Assembly: GCA_002869095.1 (NCBI GenBank)
Contig: PKTO01000291.1
Coordinates: 1 to 9,125, forward strand
Direction of reading: 5' to 3'
Source: Clostridiales bacterium
GTDB taxonomy: Bacteria > Bacillota > Clostridia > Peptostreptococcales > BM714
Length of the DNA: 9,125 bases
In this document: positions 1 through 7,059 of the stretch, one piece after another
Position numbering within the stretch: position 1 is the first letter of the stretch
How the letters are laid out: the number at the start of each line of letters is the position of its first letter
Position numbers and translations under genes: made by a program
The notes under the pieces: model-generated
The model's input: the letters and a program-made list of their open reading frames with translations, nothing else
What the model was told of the DNA's origin: nothing
Database searches by the model: none

Positions 1-324
1 AGTTACGGTCATGCGACCGTACATTCGGGAAAAGTGAAAATCGTGCAGGACATTGAAGCCGACTTGTCTGATTATGACGTGCTCGTTGTTGACGACATAG
101 CGGATTCAGGAGTCACACTTGAGTTTATAATGAAGCATTTGGCGAGCAAGAACCCGAAGAGCCTTGCCTCCTGTGTGCTTTTGGACAAACCTTCCAGAAG
201 GGTCACCGATATAGAGGCGGACTATGTTGGCTTTACCATACCGGATAAATTCATTGTTGGATATGGATTGAACTACGGCCACCATTACAGGAACGTGCCT
301 TATATATTCGCATTTGTAGACTAA
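1..324 (+). CDS. hpt: Hypoxanthine phosphoribosyltransferase, C-terminal part (5' end outside window)
   Basis: This is a cytoplasmic purine-salvage enzyme that transfers phosphoribose from PRPP to hypoxanthine (and often guanine) to give IMP or GMP. The frame is open from base 1, and 107 residues are visible before a TAA at 322-324. The PRPP-binding motif VVDDIADSGVT is at visible residues 29-39, with the family's acidic pair D31/D32. It is followed by LLDKPSRR (60-67), whose Lys63 is the purine-contacting lysine of the family, and by ADYVGFTIPDKFIVGYGL and YRNVPYI, the usual C-terminal blocks. Only the N-terminal part is missing, so the gene looks intact. The GTG at 34 is an internal codon, not a start, because homology to the family continues upstream of it (SYGHATVHSGK). 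A nested palindrome begins 1 nt after the stop, and an intrinsic terminator follows about 165 nt downstream. A related phosphoribosyltransferase is the only serious alternative. Confidence 0.93.
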   Translation, partial: SYGHATVHSGKVKIVQDIEADLSDYDVLVVDDIADSGVTLEFIMKHLASKNPKSLASCVLLDKPSRRVTDIEADYVGFTIPDKFIVGYGLNYGHHYRNVPYIFAFVD

Positions 325-325
325 A

Positions 326-451
326 CTCAGACAGATGAGAATTACCAATTTCGGCGTTGCCATATTTGAACCGCTCTGTCACGTATAAAGCATACGCTCC
401 AATCGTGGTTCAAATAAGCGCCTTGAAATAAGAAATTCTCATCAGTCTGAG
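326..451 (-). repeat. Nested palindromic element, copy 1 (structured repeat family)
   Basis: This 126-bp element begins 1 nt after the hpt stop and folds into nested stems. The outer arms 326-343 and 434-451 are inverted repeats matching at 17 of 18 bases. A middle stem pairs 364-372 with 407-415 (9 of 9), and an apical stem pairs 382-386 with 392-396. Read on the minus strand it carries four blocks also found, identical and in the same order, in the element at 3490-3618: TTCAAGGCGC (427-418), GGAGCGTAT (400-392), ATACGTGAC (386-378) and GGCAACGC (361-354). I see no target-site duplication and no coding capacity. It may be a MITE/REP-like mobile palindrome or a structured RNA in the hpt 3' UTR. 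The repeat relationship and the fold are seen directly; the function is unknown. Confidence 0.82.
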
Positions 452-489
452 ATGTGATGGAATTACTAATTTTAGTATATCCACAAGTT

Positions 490-530
490 AAGCGGACTAA
501 AAAGTGATTTGCTTTTTTAGTCCGCTTTTT
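490..530 (+). terminator. Intrinsic terminator downstream of hpt
   Basis: The stem AAGCGGACTAAAAA (490-503) pairs perfectly with 514-527 around a loop of about 10 nt, followed by a run of T ending at 530. The A-tract on the 5' side and T-tract on the 3' side give a classic rho-independent terminator. It would end the hpt transcript after it has copied the palindrome at 326-451, and it insulates the sigma-factor gene downstream. Confidence 0.88.
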
Positions 531-671
531 GCTTTGCAAAATCAAAATATGATTCTTGGAGTTTCTTATAGCAACAATTGAAGGGTCAAACAAAAGAACA
601 AAAGAATAATTGATATTTATGGAACGAAATCAGATCTGATTGCATCTTTAAGATAAGGAGGCAAATCATAC

Positions 672-1145
672 ATGGAAAAACAATACGAAAAACATTATAA
701 ACAACTTTATAGAATTGCCTACAGTTATCTTAGACACAAACAAAACGCGGAAGATGCGCTGCAGGCTGCTTACGAAAAAGCCTTTGAAAACCAAAAGCAA
801 TTGCAAGACCCTAAAAAGCTGCGCAGCTGGCTTGCAAGAATAGTAATAAACGAATGCAATCAAAACCATAGGATAAGAAAAAGGCAAACCGAGATTGAGC
901 GCAAGGTGGAGGCAAACAGCGAGTTTGGGGTCAATTCCGACTATGACATTTCCATTGAACTGAAAGATGCCATGCTGCTTTTAAGCGAGGAAGACCGCAA
1001 CTTGATATCCCTCAAGTATCTTTTGGGCTACAGGCAGAAGGAGATTGCAGATATCTTGGATTTGCCTGTCGGAACAGTCAAATCCAGATTATCGCGTTCA
1101 CTGGGCAAGCTTAGGGAAATCATGGGAGGTGGAGACAATGAATGA
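672..1145 (+). CDS. ECF-type RNA polymerase sigma factor (sigma-70 family)
   Basis: This 157-residue protein is a group IV (ECF) sigma factor that would direct RNA polymerase to a small regulon, probably for envelope stress. Sigma region 2 spans about residues 4-70, with the helix containing NAEDALQAAYEKAF (25-38) and SWLARIVINECNQNHR in the promoter -10 recognition part. Region 4 spans about 98-150, with a helix-turn-helix at RQKEIADILDLPVGTVKSRLS (121-141). Regions 1 and 3 are absent, as is usual for ECF factors, and the length is typical. The start is set by TAAGGAGG at 654-661, 10 nt before the ATG. Its last 8 nt overlap the downstream DUF4179 gene, which implies translational coupling and a sigma/anti-sigma pair. 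I found no convincing autoregulated promoter upstream. The ECF subgroup and target genes cannot be read from the sequence. Confidence 0.93.
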   Translation: MEKQYEKHYKQLYRIAYSYLRHKQNAEDALQAAYEKAFENQKQLQDPKKLRSWLARIVINECNQNHRIRKRQTEIERKVEANSEFGVNSDYDISIELKDAMLLLSEEDRNLISLKYLLGYRQKEIADILDLPVGTVKSRLSRSLGKLREIMGGGDNE

Positions 1146-2562
1146 GCGAGAAATCAAGAAGTTGCTTAAGCTTGAGAGAAGGCAAATAGAAAAAGAGCTC
1201 ATTGCAGACAGGAAATTGCGTGTTTGTTCATCCCGCAGAAAATTGATATTGATCGTTGCCATAATACTCTGTTTTTCAGGCATCGCCTTCGCCTACCACC
1301 AAATGAGCGTCTATGAATGGTTCATGCTGGAAAGCCTTGGCTATGACCAGATTCTTGAGCAAAATCCGGAGTACAGGCTTGACATATCGGCAGAGGACCG
1401 GAATATCAAAATCACAATAGAAGGATTGGTTGCCGACGAACTGAATACTTATATTTATTACAATGTCGTCAGCCCGGATGGAAAACCGCTAAGAATAAAA
1501 TATCATGACGGATTGGATTTTCTGAATGCGAAAGAATTGTACGGGGGGCTAAAGGAAAGACTCGTCGAAAAGGGTTTGCCGGATGATTATGTGGATGAGA
1601 ATTTCGATAATTTTTATGACGCCGGTTCATCATCGCTTGCGCCCACTGAAACCGCATCAAACAGGGAAGTGCTGCGTTTCGAGGCATTCGATTTGGAAGA
1701 GGGAACGGTCAAGATACTGATAACGCAGCTGCAGAACGCCGAGGGCGAAACCATAAATGGCGAATGGCTGTTTGAAGCGCCTTTTGAGAAGGCGAAGGCA
1801 GAGACAATATTTATCGACAGCGGTTCAATAATGAAGCTTCCATACAGGGATATGGATTTTTCTATTGAATTCATGAAGATGGAAATGGGCATCACAGCAA
1901 CCCGCCTCTACTATCAAGACGATTATGACGACAGGATGGTAAATGTTTCATACGGAAATTTCACAATGAACGGACAGCCGCTAAGAAACATTTTTCTGGG
2001 CGGTTCAGGTGAAGAGGTCTACAGCACGATCGATTTTTTCCCGGTCAAGGTGGATAGGATAAAGGAAATAGCCTGCGAGATTGATTCTTTGTTTGTGCGG
2101 GAGTATGTTATGGAGCAATATTTCATCGATGAGTTTCCCGCCCAGATAGAGTACGAGGGAGGAAGAATAAGAATCGAAGAGTCATTCACAGACAGATACC
2201 AATATACGATCACGGACTTGGGCTATGCCAAACGCGACTTCGAGTTTCTCGAGTTTGAAACATACTTCAAAGGCGGAAGAGCCATAATGAGCCAGTTCGG
2301 TTGGGAGGGATGCCTTATTTTGCCCGACGGAACCGAGCTTCCTTGCGAGTCGGTGATTGAAGCCATGCTGCATCCGGAGGCTCTCAAGAGGACAAAGGTT
2401 TATAAACTCGAAACACACTACTCGGACGAGGAGCTGAGGGATTTGGACTATTTGGATTACGACGGCGAATCCGCTGTCGAATTCAGGATAAGAAGGGAAC
2501 ACAAGACTCTTCCGGTACATGAGCCCATAACGATACTTCACCGCCGGTTTTGGGAAAAATAA
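1138..2562 (+). CDS. DUF4179-type single-pass membrane protein, probable anti-sigma factor
   Basis: The protein has 474 residues. The N-terminal 33 are basic and helical (KKLLKLERRQIEKEL) and predicted cytoplasmic. One membrane segment follows at about 35-53 (KLILIVAIILCFSGIAFAY), then about 420 extracellular residues. The first extracellular part, about 82-125 (EDRNIKITIEGLVADELNTY), resembles the DUF4179 domain found in proteins encoded next to ECF sigma genes in Firmicutes; the rest looks beta-rich. The start at 1138 is chosen for GGAGGT at 1125-1130, 7 nt upstream, and for the coupling overlap with the sigma gene; an upstream in-frame extension to 1045 would lie deep inside the sigma gene. 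The zinc-binding HxxxCxxC motif of classic anti-sigma domains is absent, so any sigma binding must use the short N-terminal tail. Anti-sigma function is inferred from the gene pair and topology. Confidence 0.8.
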   Translation: MNEREIKKLLKLERRQIEKELIADRKLRVCSSRRKLILIVAIILCFSGIAFAYHQMSVYEWFMLESLGYDQILEQNPEYRLDISAEDRNIKITIEGLVADELNTYIYYNVVSPDGKPLRIKYHDGLDFLNAKELYGGLKERLVEKGLPDDYVDENFDNFYDAGSSSLAPTETASNREVLRFEAFDLEEGTVKILITQLQNAEGETINGEWLFEAPFEKAKAETIFIDSGSIMKLPYRDMDFSIEFMKMEMGITATRLYYQDDYDDRMVNVSYGNFTMNGQPLRNIFLGGSGEEVYSTIDFFPVKVDRIKEIACEIDSLFVREYVMEQYFIDEFPAQIEYEGGRIRIEESFTDRYQYTITDLGYAKRDFEFLEFETYFKGGRAIMSQFGWEGCLILPDGTELPCESVIEAMLHPEALKRTKVYKLETHYSDEELRDLDYLDYDGESAVEFRIRREHKTLPVHEPITILHRRFWEK

Positions 2563-2581
2563 CCATACCGTTTGCATTTAA

Positions 2582-2590
2582 TGGTATAAT
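2582..2590 (+). promoter_or_regulatory. Candidate extended -10 promoter for the IseA-family lipoprotein gene
   Basis: TGGTATAAT is a perfect extended -10 (TGN plus TATAAT) in an AT-rich stretch, placing the start of transcription near 2597, about 40 nt before the chosen start codon. No good -35 hexamer lies 16-18 bp upstream, which extended -10 promoters can tolerate. Two overlapping 5-bp inverted repeats (ATACC at 2566-2570 with GGTAT at 2583-2587; ACCAT with ATGGT) flank it and could be incidental. The gene may also be reached by read-through from the sigma operon, since no terminator is visible in the 76-nt gap. Confidence 0.5.
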
Positions 2591-2638
2591 TTTAAAAATG
2601 GGATGTTGAGGACGAATTGCAAACAAAAGGGGAAGACT

Positions 2639-3235
2639 ATGGGCGAAGGCATTAAACTCAATACAAAGAATGCAGCGATATATATTGCAATTGCCGCATT
2701 GATTGTTATTTCTGTTGTCGTTTCCATTTCAGGATGCGGCTATGAAAATACTGAAGACCAAAGTGAAACAAACCGGCTTTCCGATGAAGAAGTGGACAGC
2801 ATTTACCAAAAGGCATTGAAAATCTACTATTGGTTTGATGTAGGGACCTTGCCGGCAGACATGGAGCGGAAAACGTCTGTTGAGGGAAGGACATATTATA
2901 AAGTCACAGGCGAACCGACTGAATTTCAACAGCTGATCGATATGATGAATTCGGTTTTCGACGGCGAAATTGTTGAAGACCTTTTATCCAGAAACATGTA
3001 TATAGATGTGGACGGAGATCTATACGGAGTGCTTGCCGACAGGGGCACGGATATTGACAAAGGCAAGGCGACATATGAAACAATAAGAAAAGGCGACAGG
3101 GAAATTGTTTACAGGGCAAGAGTGGAGCTGCTTGATGAAAAGAGGGAAGTTTTTGAATATGAGATTCACGATTTTCACATGAGACTCTACGATGACGGCA
3201 AATGGCGATTCGATGAATTTTATCTGTTCAGATAA
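2639..3235 (+). CDS. IseA-family (DL-endopeptidase inhibitor-like) lipoprotein
   Basis: From the ATG at 2639 the protein has 198 residues. Residues 12-31 are a hydrophobic signal segment ending in the lipobox ISGC with Cys33, so the mature protein should be lipid-anchored outside the membrane. The mature part follows the pattern I associate with IseA/YoeB-type DL-endopeptidase inhibitors: YYWFDVGTLP (63-72), YYKVTGEP (86-93), VFDGEIVEDLL (106-116), DGDLYGVLADRGTDI (125-139) and a C-terminal DGKWRFDEF. In Bacillus subtilis IseA binds and inhibits NlpC/P60 wall hydrolases and so limits autolysis. The start at 2639 is preferred over the ATG at 2603 because AAGGGG at 2627-2632 sits just upstream and the signal peptide begins properly. 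It lies 76 nt after the ECF/DUF4179 pair, which suggests a regulatory link. Family membership is from memory of the motifs, not from a search. Confidence 0.75.
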   Translation: MGEGIKLNTKNAAIYIAIAALIVISVVVSISGCGYENTEDQSETNRLSDEEVDSIYQKALKIYYWFDVGTLPADMERKTSVEGRTYYKVTGEPTEFQQLIDMMNSVFDGEIVEDLLSRNMYIDVDGDLYGVLADRGTDIDKGKATYETIRKGDREIVYRARVELLDEKREVFEYEIHDFHMRLYDDGKWRFDEFYLFR

Positions 3236-3256
3236 TCCGTTTCAAGCTTATGCCTA

Positions 3257-3316
3257 AGAAAAACCCGACGATGTGAAAAATGTCGTCGGGTTGTCATTTG
3301 TTTGTTTTTTGTTTTA
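3257..3316. terminator. Bidirectional intrinsic terminator between convergent genes
   Basis: The arms AACCCGACGA (3262-3271) and TCGTCGGGTT (3283-3292) are perfectly complementary around an 11-nt loop. On the plus strand the stem is followed by a T-rich tail to about 3316; on the minus strand it is followed by TTTTTCTT (complement of 3257-3264). It can therefore end both the IseA-family gene (stop 27 nt upstream of the stem) and the lysine operon coming from the right, giving the latter a 3' UTR of about 330 nt. Confidence 0.88.
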
Positions 3317-3343
3317 ATCATTTATCTTTCAACTTTTCACTTT

Positions 3344-3388
3344 CAACTTGCTCTTTATTTGGGCCGAAGAGAACTTTCTGATTCAAGG
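3344..3388 (+). repeat. Partial (5' half) copy of the structured repeat
   Basis: These 45 bases match 3477-3521 without gaps at 37 of 45 positions. The match covers the flank CAACTTGCTnTTTATTTGGG, the outer arm and the block TTCAAGG, then stops. The apical and 3' blocks found in the full elements (GGAGCGTAT, ATACGTGAC, GGCAACGC) are absent downstream, so this looks like a truncated or internally deleted copy. The short motif CTTTCAACTT also occurs twice just upstream (3326-3335, 3340-3349). No gene is seen in 3389-3476. Confidence 0.7.
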
Positions 3389-3489
3389 TGTTTGAAAGCG
3401 GGTTTCAGATATCAGTTGTCAGAAAAGACAAAAGACACAGAAGCAATAGAACATAATGAGTAAAGATTTTATCGTTCAACTTGCTGTTT

Positions 3490-3618
3490 ATTTGGGCCAG
3501 AGAAAATTTTTCGGTTCAAGGCGCCACACGGATTTTGTGATGGGAGCGTATATTGATATACGTGACCGAATAAAATTCGGGCGGCAACGCAGAAACGGGA
3601 AGTTTTAATGGTCCAAAT
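3490..3618 (+). repeat. Nested palindromic element, copy 2 (structured repeat family)
   Basis: This 129-bp element lies in the gap after dapH; its end at 3618 coincides with the last base of the dapH stop. The ends ATTTGGGCCA (3490-3499) and TGGTCCAAAT (3609-3618) are inverted repeats (9 of 10, the tenth pair G-U in RNA). Inside them 3503-3517 pairs with 3592-3606 (14 of 15 including G-U pairs), 3529-3536 with 3572-3579, and CGTATA (3547-3552) with TATACG (3557-3562) around TTGA. The blocks shared with copy 1 are at 3515-3524, 3543-3551, 3558-3566 and 3583-3590. The bases just to the left (3477-3489) are also shared with the partial copy at 3344-3388. It has no coding capacity and no visible target-site duplication. 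Whether it acts as DNA or RNA is unknown. Confidence 0.82.
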
Positions 3619-4337
3619 CAGCCGCGAAGATCGTCGAGCAGCTTAGTCTTGTCAATAGTCTTCGCGTCTTTCTCCTTTATTACTCTCGCGGGCGTTCCGG
3701 CAACGACCGTATCGGCTGGAACGTCTTTTGTGACTACCGCTCCGGCTGCGACTACTGCGCCTTTTCCTATCCGCACTCCTTCGAGAACAACCACGTTGGC
3801 GCCTATGAGGACGTCGTCCTCGACGATTACAGGCCTTGCGCTTGGCGGTTCGAGAACTCCGGCTATCACAGAGCCGGCTCCAACATGCACATTTTTGCCT
3901 ATTGTAGCCCTCGCTCCCAATACGGCGTTCATGTCGATCATTGTACCTTCGCCGACTTCAGAACCGATGTTTATTACAGCTCCCATCATTATGACTGCAT
4001 TCTTTCCAATCTTTACCCTGTCCCTGATGATTGCGCCCGGCTCTATCCTGGCTTCTATTTCCCTAAGGTCGAGCATGGGGATTGCTGAATTTCTGCGGTC
4101 GTTTTCAATGTGGTAGTAGTCAATAAGCTGTTCATGGCCTTTCAGAAAAATTTCTATTGCGGAATTTTCTCCCACAAGAACCCAGAAATCGTTTGCTCCA
4201 AAGACTTTGAAATCTTCGGTTGCGACTATTCCTTCAAGATTTCCTTTTATATATGCTTTCACAGGGGTGCTTTTTTTTGCATCCTTTATGAATTTTGCTA
4301 TTTGATACGGATCGGTCATATCGTATTTTTCGCTCAT
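3618..4337 (-). CDS. dapH: Tetrahydrodipicolinate N-acetyltransferase
   Basis: DapH acetylates tetrahydrodipicolinate with acetyl-CoA to give N-acetyl-2-amino-6-oxopimelate, committing the cell to the acetylase branch of DAP/lysine synthesis. The 239-residue protein has the DapH N-terminal domain (about 5-87, with [10 protein letters not shown] and [14 protein letters not shown]) and then a left-handed beta-helix of hexapeptide repeats (about 95-215: [79 protein letters not shown]). The [14 protein letters not shown] and EPPSA blocks point to the acetyl enzyme rather than the succinyl DapD. Two further ATGs lie just upstream (4346, 4343) and overlap the dapB stop; the ATG at 4337 is chosen because AAAGGA (minus strand, ending near 4347) is correctly spaced from it only. 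It is the last gene of the operon, 5 nt after dapB. Confidence 0.95.
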   Translation of the reverse strand: MSEKYDMTDPYQIAKFIKDAKKSTPVKAYIKGNLEGIVATEDFKVFGANDFWVLVGENSAIEIFLKGHEQLIDYYHIENDRRNSAIPMLDLREIEARIEPGAIIRDRVKIGKNAVIMMGAVINIGSEVGEGTMIDMNAVLGARATIGKNVHVGAGSVIAGVLEPPSARPVIVEDDVLIGANVVVLEGVRIGKGAVVAAGAVVTKDVPADTVVAGTPARVIKEKDAKTIDKTKLLDDLRG

Positions 4338-4342
4338 CTCCA

Positions 4343-5101
4343 TCATCCTTTCAATATTGAATTCATGTCGTAAAGTCCGGGACCTTTGTCGAAAAGGTAT
4401 TCGGCGGCTTTCACAGCTCCCTCAGCGAACACGTTCCTGGACGTTGCACTGTGGCGTATCTCGATTATCTCATCGTTTCCAGCGAAAATAACTGTATGCT
4501 CTCCCACTATGGTTCCGCCTCTGACGGCGTGAATTCCTATTTCATCTGGCTTGCGCTTGGCATCTTTCCCGTGCCTTCCATATACGAACGACCCCTCTGA
4601 TTTTTTTTTGCTTTCAATTCCCTGGGCTATCATGTATGCAGTTCCGCTTGGCGCGTCAACCTTGCGGTGGTGGTGCTTTTCGATTATTTCGATGTCGAAA
4701 TTGTCTCCAAGCACTGAAGTAGCCCTCTTGGCCAAATCGATAAGCAGGTTTATTCCCAAAGACATGTTGCCGCTTCTGAAGATCGCCACATTTTTTGCCG
4801 CATCGTCTATGGCCTTCTCCAATTCCCCGTCTATCCCGGTAGTGCATATTACGGCAGGTGTTTTCGTATCCGCGCAGTATTTCAAAACATTGGGCACGGC
4901 TGAAAAATGAGAAAAATCTATCAGCACATCGGCTTTTTCGGTTGAGCTTTCGAAGGTCTCATACAATGGGAATTCAAAATCGGATGGATTCGCGAAAGCG
5001 TCGATTCCGCAGACTATCTCCATATTATTGCTGGCCTTTACTATTTCTGCGACCACAGCGCCCATTTTACCGCCTGCTCCATGCAATATTATTCTAATCA
5101 T
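4343..5101 (-). CDS. dapB: 4-hydroxy-tetrahydrodipicolinate reductase
   Basis: DapB reduces the DapA product with NAD(P)H to tetrahydrodipicolinate, the substrate of DapH. The protein has 252 residues. The Rossmann dinucleotide-binding motif HGAGGKMG is at 7-14, DFSH at 62-65 and CTTG at 86-89. The catalytic/substrate signature [15 protein letters not shown] is at 141-155, with the conserved His pair, Lys147 and the SGT substrate loop. The C-terminal [16 protein letters not shown] and [13 protein letters not shown] blocks complete the family pattern, and nothing is missing. The start is ATG 5101, 7 nt after AGGT; an ATG two codons upstream (5107) is also possible but sits too close to any Shine-Dalgarno sequence. 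It starts 9 nt after the dapA stop and ends 5 nt before dapH, so translation within the operon is tightly linked. Confidence 0.96.
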   Translation of the reverse strand: MIRIILHGAGGKMGAVVAEIVKASNNMEIVCGIDAFANPSDFEFPLYETFESSTEKADVLIDFSHFSAVPNVLKYCADTKTPAVICTTGIDGELEKAIDDAAKNVAIFRSGNMSLGINLLIDLAKRATSVLGDNFDIEIIEKHHHRKVDAPSGTAYMIAQGIESKKKSEGSFVYGRHGKDAKRKPDEIGIHAVRGGTIVGEHTVIFAGNDEIIEIRHSATSRNVFAEGAVKAAEYLFDKGPGLYDMNSILKG

Positions 5102-5110
5102 GGCCATTAC

Positions 5111-5992
5111 CTACAACAATCCGTAAAGGCGCATTTGCTCTTTGAGATTGGCAAGCGGGCCTTCCGACATTTGGCACAGAGGGAGCCTGAATCCGCCGAC
5201 TTCGCGCCCCATCAGGTTGAGGGCTGTTTTTACCGGTATGGGATTGACTTCCTTGAAAAGCGCATCGATCAAAGCCTTCATTTTAAGCTGAAGCTCGCAA
5301 GCGCCCTTCAGGTCGCCCTCATGGAATTTCATTACCATGTCGTGAGTGTCTTTCGGCGCGATGTTTGCCACTACGGATATGACGCCGTCCCCTTTTACGG
5401 ATAGAAGAGGGACAACCATGTCGTCGTTTCCGGAATAGATGTAAAAGTCGTCCGGAACCAATCTGGCAATTTCAACCACTTGGGATATGTTCCCGCTTGC
5501 TTCCTTCACGCCCTGTATGTTGGGATGCTTTGCCAATTCTGCAACGGTTTCGGGAAGAATGTTTACCCCGGTTCTTCCGGGAACATTGTAGACGATTATT
5601 GGTGTCTCAACTGAATCCGCAATCGCCTCATAGTGCTTCAAAAGACCGCTTCTTGTTCCCTTGTTGTAGTATGGAGTCACAACCAAAAGACCGTCGACTC
5701 CGACAGATTCTGCAAACTTGCTCATTTCGATCGCGTGCTTGGTGTTGTTGCTTCCGGTTCCGGCAATAACGGGTATGCGTCCGCCGACTTTTTCAACTGC
5801 AAAACGGATTGTTTCCATGTGTTCTGCATCGTCCATGGTTGCGGCTTCTCCGGTTGTACCGCAGATGATAAGAGCATCTGTGGATTCTTCAATCTGCCAA
5901 TCAATCAATTCACCCAGTTTTTCAAAATTGACACTTTCATCCGCGTTGAAGGGAGTGACGATCGCAACGCCTGAGCCTCTGAATAATGACAT
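5111..5992 (-). CDS. dapA: 4-hydroxy-tetrahydrodipicolinate synthase
   Basis: DapA condenses aspartate semialdehyde with pyruvate, the first step specific to lysine and DAP. The 293-residue protein is a full (beta/alpha)8 barrel of the DapA family. Visible active-site residues are the Schiff-base Lys163 in GVKEASGN, Tyr135 and Arg140 in VYNVPGRTG, Thr46/Thr47 in CGTTGEA, and Tyr109 in TPYYNKGT; these correspond to E. coli K161, Y133, R138, T44/T45 and Y107 with an offset of 2. The start is ATG 5992, preceded by AAGGTGAT; a TTG seven codons upstream (6013) is in frame but lacks a good ribosome binding site. It lies 30 nt after asd and 9 nt before dapB. Whether lysine also inhibits the enzyme cannot be judged reliably from the sequence. 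Confidence 0.96.
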   Translation of the reverse strand: MSLFRGSGVAIVTPFNADESVNFEKLGELIDWQIEESTDALIICGTTGEAATMDDAEHMETIRFAVEKVGGRIPVIAGTGSNNTKHAIEMSKFAESVGVDGLLVVTPYYNKGTRSGLLKHYEAIADSVETPIIVYNVPGRTGVNILPETVAELAKHPNIQGVKEASGNISQVVEIARLVPDDFYIYSGNDDMVVPLLSVKGDGVISVVANIAPKDTHDMVMKFHEGDLKGACELQLKMKALIDALFKEVNPIPVKTALNLMGREVGGFRLPLCQMSEGPLANLKEQMRLYGLL

Positions 5993-6022
5993 AACATCAC
6001 CTTTTCCTTTCAATTGTGTTCC

Positions 6023-7018
6023 TTAGAGAGTTTCAACCAACCTTTCAGCTATCTGTACGGCATTTGTCGCCGCGCCTTTTCGGATGTTGTCGGCCACAAC
6101 CCATAGATTAAGGCCGTTTTCAATGCTGAAGTCCCTTCTTATCCTGCCTACATAAACAGGGTCTGTACCAGCCGCAATCGAAGCAAGAGGATATATGTTT
6201 TCTGAAACGTCGTCCATCAGAATTATGCCTTCGCTGTCATCCATAAGGGACTTGATGTCCTCTACCTCGAAAGGTTTCTTGAGCTGTACGTTTATTGATT
6301 CGCTGTGGCTGTAGAAAACAGGCACGCGAACAGTTGTAGCCGTAATCTTCAGGTCGTAGTCCCCGATGATCTTTTTTGTTTCATCGATCATTTTCATTTC
6401 TTCCTTCGTATAGCCGTTTTCGAGGAAAACATCTATATGGGGAAGGCAGTTGTTTGCTATAGGATGGGGATATGCCCTGCATGTGTTGTTGCCCTTGAGG
6501 CCCTCTTCCAAATCCGAAACACCCTTTACTCCAGAGCCTGAAACCGCTTGGTATGTCGAATATACGATTCTTTCAATCCCGTAAGTCTCGTAAAGAGGCT
6601 TGAGCGCTACAACAGCCTGAATAGTCGAGCAGTTCGGGTTGGCTATTATGCCCTTGTTCCACGCTATGTCTCCGGCATTCACCTCTGGAACCACAAGAGG
6701 CACTTCGGGGTCCATTCTCCATGCGCTGCTGTTGTCGACAACGGTCACACCCTTGGATGCGGCTATTGGAGCAAACTTCTTGCTGGTTTCTCCACCTGCA
6801 GAGAAGAGCGCTATGTCTATGTCCCTGTCGAAAGAACTCTCGCTTAGCTCCTCGACTGTGTATGTTTTGCCTTTGCAAACAAGACTTTTGCCGGCAGATC
6901 TTGCCGATGCGAAGAGATACAGGTTTTCGTAAGGGAAATCCCTGTCCTCGAGAACTTTTAGAAATGTCCTTCCTACCATGCCGGTTGCTCCGACTACTGC
7001 AATGTTGACTTTTTTCAT
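6023..7018 (-). CDS. asd: Aspartate-semialdehyde dehydrogenase
   Basis: Asd reduces aspartyl phosphate with NADPH to aspartate semialdehyde, the branch-point intermediate for lysine, threonine and methionine. The 331-residue protein has the N-terminal NADP-binding motif GATGMVG (10-16), NSSAWRMD (96-103) with the phosphate-binding Arg101, the catalytic cysteine Cys130 in NPNCSTIQ, SGSGVKG (160-166) for cofactor and substrate, and the acid/base His238 in VRVPVFYSHSES. The length is typical and all key residues are present. The ATG at 7018 has AGGAGG 7 nt upstream (complement of 7026-7031). It is the first gene of the asd-dapA-dapB-dapH operon and is directly preceded by the riboswitch-controlled leader. 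No aspartokinase gene is present in the window. Confidence 0.96.
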   Translation of the reverse strand: MKKVNIAVVGATGMVGRTFLKVLEDRDFPYENLYLFASARSAGKSLVCKGKTYTVEELSESSFDRDIDIALFSAGGETSKKFAPIAASKGVTVVDNSSAWRMDPEVPLVVPEVNAGDIAWNKGIIANPNCSTIQAVVALKPLYETYGIERIVYSTYQAVSGSGVKGVSDLEEGLKGNNTCRAYPHPIANNCLPHIDVFLENGYTKEEMKMIDETKKIIGDYDLKITATTVRVPVFYSHSESINVQLKKPFEVEDIKSLMDDSEGIILMDDVSENIYPLASIAAGTDPVYVGRIRRDFSIENGLNLWVVADNIRKGAATNAVQIAERLVETL

Positions 7019-7059
7019 TTTAAATCCTCCTATATGTTAATAATAATATAAACGGGTAC

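Noticed and set aside
326..451. Copy 1 palindrome as the hpt transcription terminator
   Set aside because: No U-tract follows the right arm, and a proper intrinsic terminator lies at 490-530.
578..607. Possible sigma-A promoter for the ECF gene (TTGAAG with AAGAAT at 18 bp)
   Set aside because: Both hexamers match consensus at only 4 of 6 positions in an AT-rich region where such matches are common by chance.
2603..2638. Upstream ATG of the lipoprotein gene adding 12 residues
   Set aside because: It has no ribosome binding site and puts an extra polar, Cys-containing stretch before the signal peptide; the ATG at 2639 has AAGGGG upstream.
3344..3618. CRISPR-like array from the repeated CAACTTGCT segments
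   Set aside because: There are only two copies, 82% identical and 133 bp apart, with no regular spacers and no cas genes.
3649..4116. Long open frame on the plus strand opposite dapH (155 codons)
   Set aside because: It is Ser/Thr/Ala/Pro-rich low-complexity translation of the antisense of a clear dapH, with no ribosome binding site or family motif.
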